64,000 nt of DNA from Heliomarina baculiformis (lineage in GTDB: Bacteria; Pseudomonadota; Alphaproteobacteria; Rhodobacterales; Rhodobacteraceae): the NCBI RefSeq assembly GCF_019966545.1, contig NZ_JAIMIC010000003.1, positions 186,001 through 250,000 on the forward strand, given 5' to 3'. Positions 53,061-61,677 of this stretch are shown piece after piece. Each line of letters starts with the position of its first letter. The first letter of the stretch is position 1. The position numbers and the translations under genes were made by a program. The notes under the pieces were generated by a model. That model was given only the letters and a program-made list of their open reading frames with translations. It was not told the origin of the DNA and ran no database searches.

Positions 53061-53513
53061 ATGGCCATACCTGACGTTACGGGATCAACGATACCGCGAC
53101 ACGGAAAGCCGGAAGCGGGTAGCGGGGATTGCAAGTGCCGCCTGACAAAAGCCGATCGGCTGGGAATCGAGAGATTTCTGAGCTTCGCCGGCAACAGCAG
53201 TGTCGCCTACTCCCAGCTCATGCTGGATCTTCTATACCAGAAACTGCAGGTCGCCGTTGCCATAGAGGGTGCGGCACCGTCCGATGTTGCCACATTTGGC
53301 AGCTACATTTCCTGCGTGGTGGATGGGAAAGATATCGAAAGTGGGGTTCTCAGTTTCGGCCTGGTGACGCGTGCCGGAGAAATCCCGATTCACTCTCTCC
53401 TGGGGGCCACGCTCATCGGAATGTCGACCGGGCAACGCACCAAGCTGCTGTCCGAAGACGGCACCACCCGGTCATTGGTGGTAACCCAGGTGGGGGCGCC
53501 TTTTACCGTGTAG
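53061..53513 (+). CDS. GreA/Rnk C-terminal-like small protein, paralogue 3
   Basis: A 150-residue member of the window's small family. LTKADRLGIERFLSFAGNSSV and MLDLLYQKLQVA form the N-terminal helical part. ISCVVDGKDIESGVLSF and IPIHSLLGATLIGMSTGQRTKLLSEDG form the GreA/GreB C-terminal-like part. AGGGGGA precedes ATG 53061. It is expressed from its own promoter through leader copy 3 and is followed 0.4 kb later by paralogue 4. Confidence 0.75.
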   Translation: MAIPDVTGSTIPRHGKPEAGSGDCKCRLTKADRLGIERFLSFAGNSSVAYSQLMLDLLYQKLQVAVAIEGAAPSDVATFGSYISCVVDGKDIESGVLSFGLVTRAGEIPIHSLLGATLIGMSTGQRTKLLSEDGTTRSLVVTQVGAPFTV

Positions 53514-53704
53514 TGACGGGTTGCAACTAATGCGGGCGCTGGAGCATCCGAAGCGGGGACTATCGGCATCAACGGCTTGCCTGGAGGCGGGACGGCCTCA
53601 CTGGTCTTCATTTTCCGACTCTCGGAAAGGTTTCCCGCCTCGGCCTGAAAGAGTCAGCGCGGCGGGTGGTGGTGGCATCTGCTGTTCCGAGGACCCGGCA
53701 AAGT

Positions 53705-53733
53705 TTGACTTGGCGCCGGAAACTTCATAGCGT
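53705..53733 (+). promoter_or_regulatory. Promoter candidate for leader copy 4
   Basis: TTGACT, 17 nt, TAGCGT. It lies 72 nt before the leader, 16 nt farther than in the other copies. Confidence 0.4.
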
Positions 53734-53776
53734 GGCTCGATGTTTGTGTTCTCATGCAAAATCAGAGGCCGGTCGT

Positions 53777-53856
53777 TTCCGGGATCTCTGCTGAACCGCT
53801 CCCTGCCCCGAGCAGGGGGCCGCATGCGCTGACCTCCACGCTCGGGGATCTTCTTC
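53777..53856 (+). ncRNA. Conserved structured 5' leader, copy 4
   Basis: 80 nt, the most diverged copy, 52 nt before the start of paralogue 4. CTGCTGAACCGC is kept. The middle stem has become CCCTGC/GCAGGG. The last stem is CCCCGAGC/GCTCGGGG: the GGG/CCC of the other copies has changed to GAG/CTC on the two arms together, a compensatory pair. The first stem is weak here. Confidence 0.65.
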
Positions 53857-53908
53857 ACCAACAACTTTGGATTCTTGAGGCTTGCGTCGAGCAGGCCGAG
53901 GAGAAGAT

Positions 53909-54403
53909 ATGCGAACATCAAATGAAATGGCGATTTTCGCTGGAAGATCAGGCAACGAGGCTGCCGCGATTGATAGCCGGGCGTTCGCAAGCGTCGAGAC
54001 CATGCGACCGCTCCAATCGTTCCTTTCCAAGCGGGACTTCTGGCACCTGCAAGAACTGCGGAGGGAATGCGCAGCTATCGAAGGCGGTGTCTTTCCTCTG
54101 CTGTCCCACCTGATCCGGGCAAAGCTTCAGGATGCATATATTCTGAATCCCAAAGAAGAGGCCGGAAACGTCGCCACCCTGGGCTCACGTGTGACCTACT
54201 CTATCAGGGGGACGGCACCACAATCGAGGACACTCTTTGACCATGGTTTTGCACATGATCAGGGAGGTATCCCGATCAAGACATTCCTCGGGGTCACCTT
54301 GCTCGGAATGAAAGGGGGACAGACAGTGCAGCTCCTTAACGCAAGTGGGACGACAGAGCCGCTCGAGCTTGTTGCGATACCGTGGCAAGTCGAGGCGAAA
54401 TAG
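53909..54403 (+). CDS. GreA/Rnk C-terminal-like small protein, paralogue 4
   Basis: A 164-residue and most divergent paralogue. It keeps VTYSIRGTAPQSRTLFDHG and IPIKTFLGVTLLGMKGGQTVQLLNASG, aligned with the VTY and SLLGATLIGM blocks of the others. The N-terminal half is helical (KRDFWHLQELRRECAAIEGG, LSHLIRAKLQD). GAGGAG lies 5-10 nt before ATG 53909. Leader copy 4 precedes it. An IS3 element begins 186 bp downstream. Confidence 0.7.
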   Translation: MRTSNEMAIFAGRSGNEAAAIDSRAFASVETMRPLQSFLSKRDFWHLQELRRECAAIEGGVFPLLSHLIRAKLQDAYILNPKEEAGNVATLGSRVTYSIRGTAPQSRTLFDHGFAHDQGGIPIKTFLGVTLLGMKGGQTVQLLNASGTTEPLELVAIPWQVEAK

Positions 54404-54588
54404 CAGCGAGAACGTATCTGACTTGCGCAGGACGACGGATCGCGAAGACCTTTGCAACTTGCCCGCCGACTTAAACCAGGTCGGCGGGTCGATCCTTTTC
54501 CATCGCAAAGGTGCTGTCCGTCGTCAGAGTATTTCGGAGATCGCGAGGCTTCTCGTAGCGAGGGTTCCGGTTCGGTTTCCGTTTGAGG

Positions 54589-55569
54589 TTATGCGGCAGC
54601 GTTCTGATGCTGCAAGCGGCGTTTTCTGATGGTCTGCTTCTTGATCTCCTCTCTCATTGACAGGATTTGCGCGCCGCGGCCGTGGTAGACATCGGCGGGC
54701 GTCAGGTTGCCGAGGCTCTCGTGGTATCGGCGGTTGTTGTAGTAATCGACGAAGGCTTCGATCTGCCGTTCCAGGTCGCCGGGCAGGTAGTAGTTCTCCA
54801 GCAGGATGCGGTTCTTCATGGTCTGATGCCAGCGCTCGATCTTGCCCTGGGTCTGGGGATGATGCGGTGCGCCCCGAACGTGATCCATGCCCTTGTCTTC
54901 GAGGAAGTCCGCGAGATCCCCGGCCACATAGGACGACCCGTTGTCGGAGAGCAGTCGCGGTTTGTGCACGACCGTGACGTCATCGCAGCCTGACGCTTCC
55001 AAGGCCAGTTCCAACGTCTCGGTGACATCGCTGGCCTTCATCGTCGTGCAGAGCTTCCACGCGACGATGTATCGGCTGTGATCATCGAGGATCGTGCTGA
55101 GATAGAACCAGCCCCAGCCGATGACCTTGAGGTAGGTGAAGTCGGTCTGCCAGAGCTCATTGGGCCGGGTGGTCTTGTCCCGGAACTCGTCGGCGGCTCG
55201 GATGACGACATGCGCCGGCGCGGTGATAAGATCGGCAGCCTTGAGAATGCGGTAAGCCGATGATTCCGATACGAAGTACTGCCTCTCGTCGGTGTATTTG
55301 ACCGCCAGTTCCCGAGGCGTCAGGTCCTCGTGTTCCAGGGCGAACTCGACTACGTCCTCGCGGATCTCGTCTGGAATGCGGTTCCACACCGACTTCGGCC
55401 GCGGGGACCGATCGGCCAGCGCATCCAGCCCGCCTTCAACCCAGCGAGCATACCACTGGTAATAGGTGCTGCTGGGAATGTCGATCATGGCCAAGGTCTG
55501 CTTCGCCGGCAGGTGCGATGCTTCGACTGTGCGGATGATCTCAAGCTTTTCAGGCGCAAGATACCTCAT
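54589..55569 (-). CDS. IS3-family transposase OrfB
   Basis: A 326-residue transposase with helix-turn-helix (SHLPAKQTLAMIDIPSSTYYQWYARW) and an intact DDE core: WQTDFTYLK, LLSDNGSSY, and TQGKIERWHQTMKN. It overlaps orfA by ATGA (55566-55569). Unlike copy A it retains all three catalytic residues. Confidence 0.93.
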   Translation of the reverse strand: MRYLAPEKLEIIRTVEASHLPAKQTLAMIDIPSSTYYQWYARWVEGGLDALADRSPRPKSVWNRIPDEIREDVVEFALEHEDLTPRELAVKYTDERQYFVSESSAYRILKAADLITAPAHVVIRAADEFRDKTTRPNELWQTDFTYLKVIGWGWFYLSTILDDHSRYIVAWKLCTTMKASDVTETLELALEASGCDDVTVVHKPRLLSDNGSSYVAGDLADFLEDKGMDHVRGAPHHPQTQGKIERWHQTMKNRILLENYYLPGDLERQIEAFVDYYNNRRYHESLGNLTPADVYHGRGAQILSMREEIKKQTIRKRRLQHQNAAA

Positions 55570-55940
55570 TCCTCGTTGCCCCCATCCCCGATCATACTTT
55601 TTTTCAGAAGTCGGTTCTCGAGCGTCAGCTCGGCGACCACCTCCTTGAGGGCGGCGGCCTCCGAGCGGAGTTCCTTGACCTCCGGCGCCGTCGCCTGACG
55701 GACAGTGTCTCCAGCCAGGCGTTTCTTGCCGGCCTCGAGGAACTCTTTCGACCAGGTATAATAGAGGCTCTCGGCGATCCCCTCGCGGCGGCACAACGCG
55801 GCGATGCTTTCCTCGCCACGGAGGCCCGCCAGCACAATGCGGATCTTCTCCTCGGCCGAGTAGTGCTTGCGGGTCTTCCGCTTGATCCCCCTGACCAGCT
55901 TGTCAGCGGCATCCTTCGATGTTCCGGGTGTCTGTTTCAT
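55566..55940 (-). CDS. IS3-family transposase OrfA
   Basis: A 124-residue protein with helix-turn-helix (KIRIVLAGLRGEESIAALCRREGIAESLYYTWSKEFL) and a leucine-zipper-like end (VKELRSEAAALKEVVAELTLENRLLKKSM). Its start codon is 3-9 bp from the adjoining IS110/IS1111-type element. Confidence 0.92.
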   Translation of the reverse strand: MKQTPGTSKDAADKLVRGIKRKTRKHYSAEEKIRIVLAGLRGEESIAALCRREGIAESLYYTWSKEFLEAGKKRLAGDTVRQATAPEVKELRSEAAALKEVVAELTLENRLLKKSMIGDGGNEE

Positions 55941-56014
55941 CTTATGGAATGGACGCCCCTTGCACCCAAGCCGATAGTTTTCGGGACACGTGGCAAGCAG
56001 AAGGAGTTCATAAA

Positions 56015-57013
56015 ATGCAGTTGCTCGCGATCGATTTGGGAAAGCAGTCTTTTCACATCCACGGGATCACGAATGAAGGCGAGGTGATCTCGAGGAAGGT
56101 AACCAGATCAAAACTTGAAAACGCCGTTCAGGAAATTTCTCCTGAAGCCATTGCTATGGAAGCCTGTGCCAGCGCCCATCATTGGGGACGGCGTTTCGAG
56201 GCTATGGGATTTCCGGTTCGCCTCATTCATCCGCGCTTCGTTATGCCATTCGTCAAAGGCGCGAAGAATGACGCGGTCGATGCGGAGGCGATCCACGAAG
56301 CTGCATTGCGGCCGACCATGCGGTTTGTCCCGGTGAAGACGACGGAGCAACAGGATTTGCAAATGTTGCACCGAACACGCGACCGGCTCATCACGCAACG
56401 CACCGGCCTGATCAATCATATTCGTGGCCTTCTCGGGGAATACGGCGTTGTCATTCCTGTCGGCGCGGTCCGGTTCCGCAAGGACATCAGGGCAGCCGTC
56501 GCTGAAGCCAAGCTGTCGACCTTGGCGAAGCAGAACTTCACCGCACTCATTGCTGAGTTTGAGGCATCGGACAAACGTGTGGCCGAGATCGATCGAAAGT
56601 TGATCGCAATCTGCAAAACCGATGATCGCTGCAAACGACTGGCGACACTTCCCGGCGTCGGGCCGGTGATCGCCACCGCTTTGATCGCCGCCGTCGATGA
56701 CGGGCGACACTTCTCGTCAGGCCGGGCTCTCGCGGCATGGATCGGACTGGTCCCCAGGCAATATACGACCGGAGGCAAACCTCGGCTTGGCGGGATAGGC
56801 AAACGGGGTAATCAATACTTGCGCCGCCAGTTCATCCACGGTGCGAGGTCGGTCCTGATCAGGATCGCCGGACGAAGTGATCGGCGTGCCAAATGGGCGC
56901 AAGGTCTTCTTGCTCGGGCGGGCCACAACAAAACACTCGTAGCAATCGCTAACAAGACAGCACGAATTGCCTGGGCAGTGTTGCGCAGTGGGGAAACCTA
57001 CAAAGCCGCATAG
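56015..57013 (+). CDS. IS110-family transposase (intact)
   Basis: A 332-residue DEDD transposase. The RuvC-like domain has LLAIDLGKQSFHIHGI, EACASAHHWGR and KNDAVDAEAIHEA. The C-terminal Tnp2 domain has RLATLPGVGPVIATALIAAV, FSSGRALAAWIGLVPRQYTTGGKPRLGGIGKRGNQYLRR with the conserved serine, and ends LVAIANKTARIAWAVLRSGE. AAGGAG is 6 nt before ATG 56015. It shows the ancestral C terminus that copy A lost by a one-base deletion. Confidence 0.93.
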   Translation: MQLLAIDLGKQSFHIHGITNEGEVISRKVTRSKLENAVQEISPEAIAMEACASAHHWGRRFEAMGFPVRLIHPRFVMPFVKGAKNDAVDAEAIHEAALRPTMRFVPVKTTEQQDLQMLHRTRDRLITQRTGLINHIRGLLGEYGVVIPVGAVRFRKDIRAAVAEAKLSTLAKQNFTALIAEFEASDKRVAEIDRKLIAICKTDDRCKRLATLPGVGPVIATALIAAVDDGRHFSSGRALAAWIGLVPRQYTTGGKPRLGGIGKRGNQYLRRQFIHGARSVLIRIAGRSDRRAKWAQGLLARAGHNKTLVAIANKTARIAWAVLRSGETYKAA

Positions 57014-57264
57014 CAGAGGCGCACGGCGCTTCGAGGCTCAAGAATGCGAGGTGTATGACGATGGTGTAACGGCATGGGCCGCCTATTCACAGCCTGTAAG
57101 GAGCGATGGCCATCAAAGGCCGGTCATCTTGGAAGGCACGAAGACAAGCGGATCCCATCGAGGCCAGAAGCAAGAAAGCTTCGTAAAAGGCCGGATAGAT
57201 TCACGCATCCAATGCCGTTGGAACCGAAGTTGAAAAACACCTTGCGCAGGGGGCGTCCATAGAT
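57014..57264 (+). ncRNA. Putative seekRNA/bridge RNA region, copy B
   Basis: The 250-bp non-coding end of the IS1111-type element, identical to copy A over its last 208 bp. Position 3' of the transposase and inside the right inverted repeat is where IS1111 guide RNAs lie. Identical RNA and identical site choice in the two copies agree with each other. Confidence 0.45.
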
Positions 57265-57339
57265 TCGCTCCTTGGCGGCTTCGATGAACCAGAACCCTCC
57301 GTTGCTCAAACCCCTAAATCTCTCCACAGGGTGCTGACG

Positions 57340-59073
57340 TCAGACAATGCCCACGATGACGCACTCCACTGCCGCATTGGCAGATGCATTATTCCGCCAC
57401 TTGAAAGACTGGTGCGCAAACCCAATTTCGATGCCATTCGCAAGAACATGTGGCCAAAGAGCGGCAACCGAGTACCCCTGACAGACCGAGCTTGTAGCCA
57501 CAAATGCAGCGCGACAAGCGTTGCCATGGATAAATTTTGAAGCCTTGAAGAACCAAGCCGCCACGAAGTCGAAAGCGGCATAGCTTTTAATATGCCCATC
57601 GAATACATGAGCGAGATCTGCCTTTTGCTCCCTGCTCTGATAAGTCGACCCGAGGAATGGGGGATTGCCTGCGATAAACACCTCTCCCTCTTTCATGGGA
57701 GAGCAGACGTCTGCCCATGAAATTCGAAGCGCATTCTCGTTCCGGATGTTGGCGCCGCCCTTCAACGGGAGGGCAGCCGGCTTGCGCCCGAAGGCCTCAC
57801 CGAACATGGCGTTGGCCTGATACTCGGCGATGAACATGGCGAGCTTCGCGGTCTCGGCCGAGAAGTCGGTGATCTCAATGCCGTAGAAGTTCGTGATCGG
57901 GATCTGCGACCACATCTGCATCTGAATCTGGGTCTGCCCCTCGATCTCGCCGAGGCGCCGCAGGATGCGGATCTCGCGGGCGCGCAACTCGCGGTAGGCG
58001 ACGACCAGGAAGTTGCCGCTGCCGCAGGCCGGGTCGAACACCCGGATCGCCGACATCCGGTCCAGCACCTTGCGCAGCCCGTTCGGCCGGTCCCAGGCCT
58101 TGTCGATCTCGGCATCGAGCTCGTCGAGGAAGAGGGGGCCCAACACCTTCATGATGTTGGGCACGCTGGTATAGTGCATGCCGATCTCGGCGCGCGCCTT
58201 CGGGTCGGCCACGGATTGGATCATCGAGCCGAAGATGTCCGGGTTGATCTCTTTCCAGTCGAGGTCGCAGGCCTCGCGCAGGTAGCGGAAGGAGATCACG
58301 TCGAAGCGCGGCGCGTCGATCGTGCCCGCGAATAGGCCGCCGTTGACGTATTCGAGGTCGTGGCTCCAGGCCGGCAGGTCAGCCCGCTTGTTTTTGGGCA
58401 GGTTCATCGCCTGGAAGGCGGAGATCAGGACGCCGTGGGCTTCCTCTCCCTTGTCGCCAGCATGGGTGAAGATCGCGCGGGAAAACTGGTTCTCCGGGAA
58501 GATCCCGACATCCTCGGCGAACATGCAGAAGATCAGCCGCGTCATGAACTGGTTCATGTCGTGGCGCCGGGCATCGGCGGCCCAGTCGGGGTTGGCCTTC
58601 ACCAGGGCGTCGTAGAGCTTCGCGAGCTTGCCCGTGGCTTTCACATCGACTGGGTTCTCCTCGGCCGGGCGATACCGGTCCTTGCCGGCGGCCGGCAGGA
58701 AGAACCCGAAATGGTCGCCGATCTCCGAGAAGGCGCAGTGCAGCCGCTCGCCGCTCTTCCAATGCTCGGCCGCGACTGTCTCGCCGTCGGTGGCGATCAG
58801 GATCGCCGGCTTGTGCTTCGCGGTCCGCTTGCTGCCCTTCAGCGCATCGAGGGTGGCCTCGACCCCAAGCGCGTCGGCCGGGGCGTAATGGAACTTGAGG
58901 TTCATCAGGACACCGCCCTCGATGTCCGACCTGTTCAATGACCCGCCGCGGAGCTTCGAGACCGTCGCCTGGGCATTGTCGGTTGCCTCGGCGAAGGAGA
59001 ACCCGAAATCCGCCGGATCGAAGGGAGCCTTGGCAATGGCATCGAGAGCCTCGAAAATGTCTGTCGGGTTCAT
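57340..59073 (-). pseudogene. MmeI-like class I DNA methyltransferase, 3' truncated
   Basis: 577 residues of a large DNA methyltransferase of the MmeI/type IIG kind. SAM motif I is RVFDPACGSGNFLVVAY (about residues 345-360), with FYGIEITDFSAETAKLAMFIAEYQ following. Catalytic motif IV is FIAGNPPFLGS (NPPF at about 470-473). An N-terminal helical region (1-340) precedes. Family members are commonly 900 residues or more; here the frame stops at 57340, 75 bp from the IS1111-type element, so the target recognition part is lost. The start ATG 59073 reads MNPTDIFEALDAIAKAPFD. Confidence 0.8.
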
Positions 59074-59128
59074 GCGCTCACTCGGAAAATCGTTGCTGAA
59101 ATGAATATTGCTCGCGGCGGAAGGCGTC

Positions 59129-59584
59129 TCAAAGGCGGACCTCCTCCTGCACGGCTGATCCCAAGGTGTCGAGGGCAAGCGCCCGCGACGCATGCTCGGT
59201 GCCGGAAAGGGCCTTGATGAACCGCCGGTCGGCGGTGATGAGCTGGCGATCCATGCGTTCGGCAAGCGCCAGGTAGACGCAATCGTAGATCGGGTGCTCG
59301 AGCGCCAGCGCGAGGTCGAGGGCACGTCGCTCCAAGAGCTCGTCGGCGTCGATGATCGTCACCGGGGCCGTTTGCAGAAACAGGAAGAGGTCGATCGCGC
59401 GCTCGTTGGCGAGGACCTGCTTCGAGACGAGGGTGCGAAGGACGTTGCTGGCCTCGATCCGGAAGAGGGCGGGGGCCACCATGTCGGCGCCCTGGAGGAG
59501 CTCTGCCTTGTCGCTGTCCTCTTCGTCCACGATCCATTTGATCGCGACGGAGGTGTCGACAACGAAGCTCTCGCCGCCTGTCAT
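59129..59584 (-). CDS. PIN domain toxin (VapC/FitB type)
   Basis: A 151-residue PIN ribonuclease. Acidic active-site residues are visible in FVVDTSVAIKWIVDEED (D9, with E at the next helix), PALFRIEASNVL, IYDCVYLALAERMDRQLITADRRF. It is coupled to the upstream antitoxin by a 4-nt overlap (59581-59584). Such toxins cut tRNA or rRNA. Confidence 0.92.
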   Translation of the reverse strand: MTGGESFVVDTSVAIKWIVDEEDSDKAELLQGADMVAPALFRIEASNVLRTLVSKQVLANERAIDLFLFLQTAPVTIIDADELLERRALDLALALEHPIYDCVYLALAERMDRQLITADRRFIKALSGTEHASRALALDTLGSAVQEEVRL

Positions 59585-59823
59585 GACGCCTCGTCGCGAT
59601 CACGATCCGCGCGCAGGATCTCGGTCGTGGTCGGAGCACCAGGGGCCAGTTTCACGCGCTTGGTGCGCGCCTCGGCAAAGAAATCAGCCCTGTGTCCGGG
59701 GCGGAGGGCTTCCTCGAGGATCCTGCGATGCTCCGCCTCTGCGGATCGCCCCGCTTTCGCCGCGCGCTCCTTGAGGGCCGCGGAAATTGCATCGTCGACA
59801 TTTCGGACGGTGAGTTGTGCCAT
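59581..59823 (-). CDS. Ribbon-helix-helix antitoxin (FitA/VapB type)
   Basis: An 80-residue protein with LTVRNVDDAISAALKERAAKAGRSAEAEHRRILEEAL, an Arc/FitA-type ribbon-helix-helix, followed by a C-terminal tail that binds the toxin. It precedes and overlaps the PIN toxin gene. A short AT-rich stretch before its start (about 59840-59860) probably holds the autoregulated promoter. Confidence 0.9.
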   Translation of the reverse strand: MAQLTVRNVDDAISAALKERAAKAGRSAEAEHRRILEEALRPGHRADFFAEARTKRVKLAPGAPTTTEILRADRDRDEAS

Positions 59824-59904
59824 GACGCATCCTGACTGCGAAATGATGGCATTATGAAGGCAGTTCGGAGATCTGGCAAGTTTCCTCTGTATTCGAGGAT
59901 CCTG

Positions 59905-60111
59905 TCAGTTGGCTGGGGCCGCCCCTATGACCTTGATACCCGCGCTTTCGAGCCGGTGGTAAGGCGCCTCGCGGATACATGCATCGAGGTCGATCTTCGG
60001 TCGCTCGTCCCTCGGTGGACGCAACATGATGACACTCGCGATCATCACCAGGCCGCTGACGCCGAGCAGGCCGCACCCGACGATGATCTCCGTCGTGAAT
60101 ATCTCGGTCAT
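59905..60111 (-). CDS. Small membrane protein (68 aa)
   Basis: A 68-residue protein with one or two helices (TEIIVGCGLLGVSGLVMIASVIML) and a soluble C terminus (PPRDERPKIDLDACIREAPYHRLESAGIKVIG). It overlaps the exonuclease stop by ATGA, so it is translated together with it. Not recognised. Confidence 0.55.
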   Translation of the reverse strand: MTEIFTTEIIVGCGLLGVSGLVMIASVIMLRPPRDERPKIDLDACIREAPYHRLESAGIKVIGAAPAN

Positions 60112-60647
60112 GCGGTCCTGCCTTCCATTACAAATGTCACCTGATGCTCGGCCGCCTTCAGCCAGCCTCGAGCGAGACGCGCGCTGTCCGGCCCCGCCCG
60201 ATGCGGGGCAGGGCGTCGCTCCACCGTCTCGTAGAGCAGGTCCAGAGCATATCCCTCGAACATCGCGAAAGATGCGCCGTCGAAATCTTCGACCGAAGGG
60301 TTCTCTGCACGCCCGGCAGCTCGGAACAGGCGGTCCAGCCATCGTGTCTCGAACTCAGGGGCGTCAGAGACGAGTCTGCGGCCTCCGAGGACCTTGAAGA
60401 AGGTTTCGGCCACTTCTGTTGCCGAGGGCGCCTCTGAGAGCTCGGACAGGGGAATGCCGTGAACCGCTGCGCTCTGCGGCGACCAATCGTCGATTTCCCA
60501 ATCGTGAGCCGGTTGGATAAGGGAGGACCAGGTGCGCACTTCTCCGTGCTCGAGCCACGAGAGTCCGATTTCTATGGGCCAGCTGGCCCCCGACAGGCTT
60601 GATGCCTCGAAGTCCAGGATCGCGAATTTCTCAACTGCAGCATCCAT
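60108..60647 (-). CDS. DnaQ-like 3'-5' exonuclease domain protein
   Basis: A 179-residue DEDD-type nuclease domain. Exo I is FAILDFEASSL with Asp and Glu; Exo II region is around SAAVHGIPLSEL; Exo III is near ALDLLYETVER, followed by HRAGPDSARLARGWL, the HxxxxD site. Stand-alone exonucleases of this kind occur among plasmid and island genes. It lies 4 bp after the 151-residue gene and overlaps the small membrane gene. Confidence 0.75.
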   Translation of the reverse strand: MDAAVEKFAILDFEASSLSGASWPIEIGLSWLEHGEVRTWSSLIQPAHDWEIDDWSPQSAAVHGIPLSELSEAPSATEVAETFFKVLGGRRLVSDAPEFETRWLDRLFRAAGRAENPSVEDFDGASFAMFEGYALDLLYETVERRPAPHRAGPDSARLARGWLKAAEHQVTFVMEGRTA

Positions 60648-60651
60648 GGTC

Positions 60652-61107
60652 TCACTCTTTGCGCGCCGTTGAAGGACAATAGCTGGATCTCTTGGTGTGC
60701 GCTTGCTTCACCGCTCGACGAACGCGGGCGATATCTGCCAGGCGGGCATGGGCGGATTGCGCTTGAGACGGGCGATGGAAGGTTGAGCGGACATCGCGCC
60801 CTTCGGGCTTGAAGGACCATCCGAGTGCCGTGAGCGCCTTTTCCGCGGCATCGCGTGCTTCATGCCGCCTGAGGCGATCCGTCACCCGTGGTTCAACATG
60901 TGCTATCTCGTTGTCTTCGCAGCTATGATGTCGCTGCAGTTCCATGATGATAATCAGACCAGGGAATTCCGCATCCAGCCAGCAAGTGACAGCAAGTGCA
61001 TCATCATCAAGCCGCTGTGCGGCCTCGCGGGTCCGCTGCATTGCCAGTAGGTCCTCAGGCGACCTCTGGATCGGCGATATCGTAGCTGCTTCGCTGTCGT
61101 CCGGCAT
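60652..61107 (-). CDS. Hypothetical protein (151 aa)
   Basis: A 151-residue soluble, Arg/Ala-rich protein (RLRRHEARDAAEKALTALGWSFKPEGRDVRSTFHRP in the middle). No domain recognised. It is the first of three linked genes with the exonuclease and the small membrane protein. No clear Shine-Dalgarno sequence; the reading frame is supported by operon spacing. Confidence 0.5.
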   Translation of the reverse strand: MPDDSEAATISPIQRSPEDLLAMQRTREAAQRLDDDALAVTCWLDAEFPGLIIIMELQRHHSCEDNEIAHVEPRVTDRLRRHEARDAAEKALTALGWSFKPEGRDVRSTFHRPSQAQSAHARLADIARVRRAVKQAHTKRSSYCPSTARKE

Positions 61108-61136
61108 GATCGGATCTCCGGTTATTTTGCCCCTGT

Positions 61137-61307
61137 TCAGTCTTCTTCGAATGGTGCGAGAAGGTCGATTTCAACATCCTCGACCAGGTCGGCGGCGCGC
61201 TGGACGATGTGCCCGCCGAAAGGCCGCAGGCGCTGCGGGTCGGACGCGGCTTCCTGCTCGAGAAAGCCCAAGAAGGCCTGAACCGTTGGGTCGATTGCCG
61301 GTATCAT
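61137..61307 (-). CDS. Short PrlF-like protein (56 aa)
   Basis: A 56-residue frame: MIPAIDPTVQAFLGFLEQEAASDPQRLRPFGGHIVQRAADLVEDVEIDLLAPFEED. It resembles only the C-terminal half of PrlF-type antitoxins (D--V-AFL-FL--D---P--L-P------R---LV-DVEVDLD-PL). GAGGAGG stands 6 nt before ATG 61307, so it looks translated as it is. The AbrB-like DNA-binding half is absent, and no YhaV-type toxin gene is adjacent. Confidence 0.6.
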   Translation of the reverse strand: MIPAIDPTVQAFLGFLEQEAASDPQRLRPFGGHIVQRAADLVEDVEIDLLAPFEED

Positions 61308-61374
61308 CCTTCTAACCTCCTCAAGTCGAGCCTCTCGCGGCGGGGACCATGAGGGTGGTTTTTTCGACCCCAGC

Positions 61375-61677
61375 TCAGATGATGGCTTCGATGCCTTTCC
61401 GATCGATGACGTCGAGCAGCCTCGCCGATGAACCACCCGGGGATTTCTTGCCTTGTTCCCACTGAGCGACCGTTGTCGCACCGACATTGAGAAACTGGGC
61501 AAAAACGGGCTGGCTCATACGGCTCTTGGCCCTGATCTTCTTGATCCTGGCCGGCGTAAAGGAAGGTTTCTCCGGAACGCAGACCCGATCCATGACGCGC
61601 ATGGTGATGTCGTCCATGGCGCCGACCTCGTGCAGGTCCTTCGCCATGTCGTGGGCCATATCCAGAATGTTACTCAT
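61375..61677 (-). CDS. HTH antitoxin of a RelE/HigA-type pair
   Basis: A 100-residue protein with a C-terminal Cro/C1-type helix-turn-helix (ARIKKIRAKSRMSQPVFAQFLNVGATTVAQWEQGKKSPGGSSARLLDVI), as in HigA/NadS-like antitoxins. ATG 61677 overlaps the toxin stop (ATGA). Gene order is toxin first, then antitoxin, as in higBA. It likely binds the palindrome at 62064-62078. Confidence 0.9.
   Translation of the reverse strand: MSNILDMAHDMAKDLHEVGAMDDITMRVMDRVCVPEKPSFTPARIKKIRAKSRMSQPVFAQFLNVGATTVAQWEQGKKSPGGSSARLLDVIDRKGIEAII

Larger units (their letters stand above)
54589..55942 (-). mobile_element. IS3-family element, copy B
   Basis: orfA and orfB in the same order as copy A, with about 70 percent similarity at protein level by eye and intact catalytic residues. 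As in copy A, the upstream end is joined to an IS110/IS1111-type element. Terminal repeats were not identified. It is inserted between GreA/Rnk-like paralogue 4 and the truncated methyltransferase gene. Confidence 0.75.
55943..57264 (+). mobile_element. IS110-family (IS1111-type) element, copy B
   Basis: Same element as copy A. Inverted repeats ATGGACGCCCCTTGC (55949-55963) and GCAGGGGGCGTCCAT (57246-57260). The transposase gene is intact. The 208-bp 3' part (57057-57264) is identical to copy A. About 40 bp beyond the right end are also similar to copy A's flank (CTCCTTGG-GGCTTCGATGA), although less so, as if both copies sit in the same site of related IS3 elements. Confidence 0.78.
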
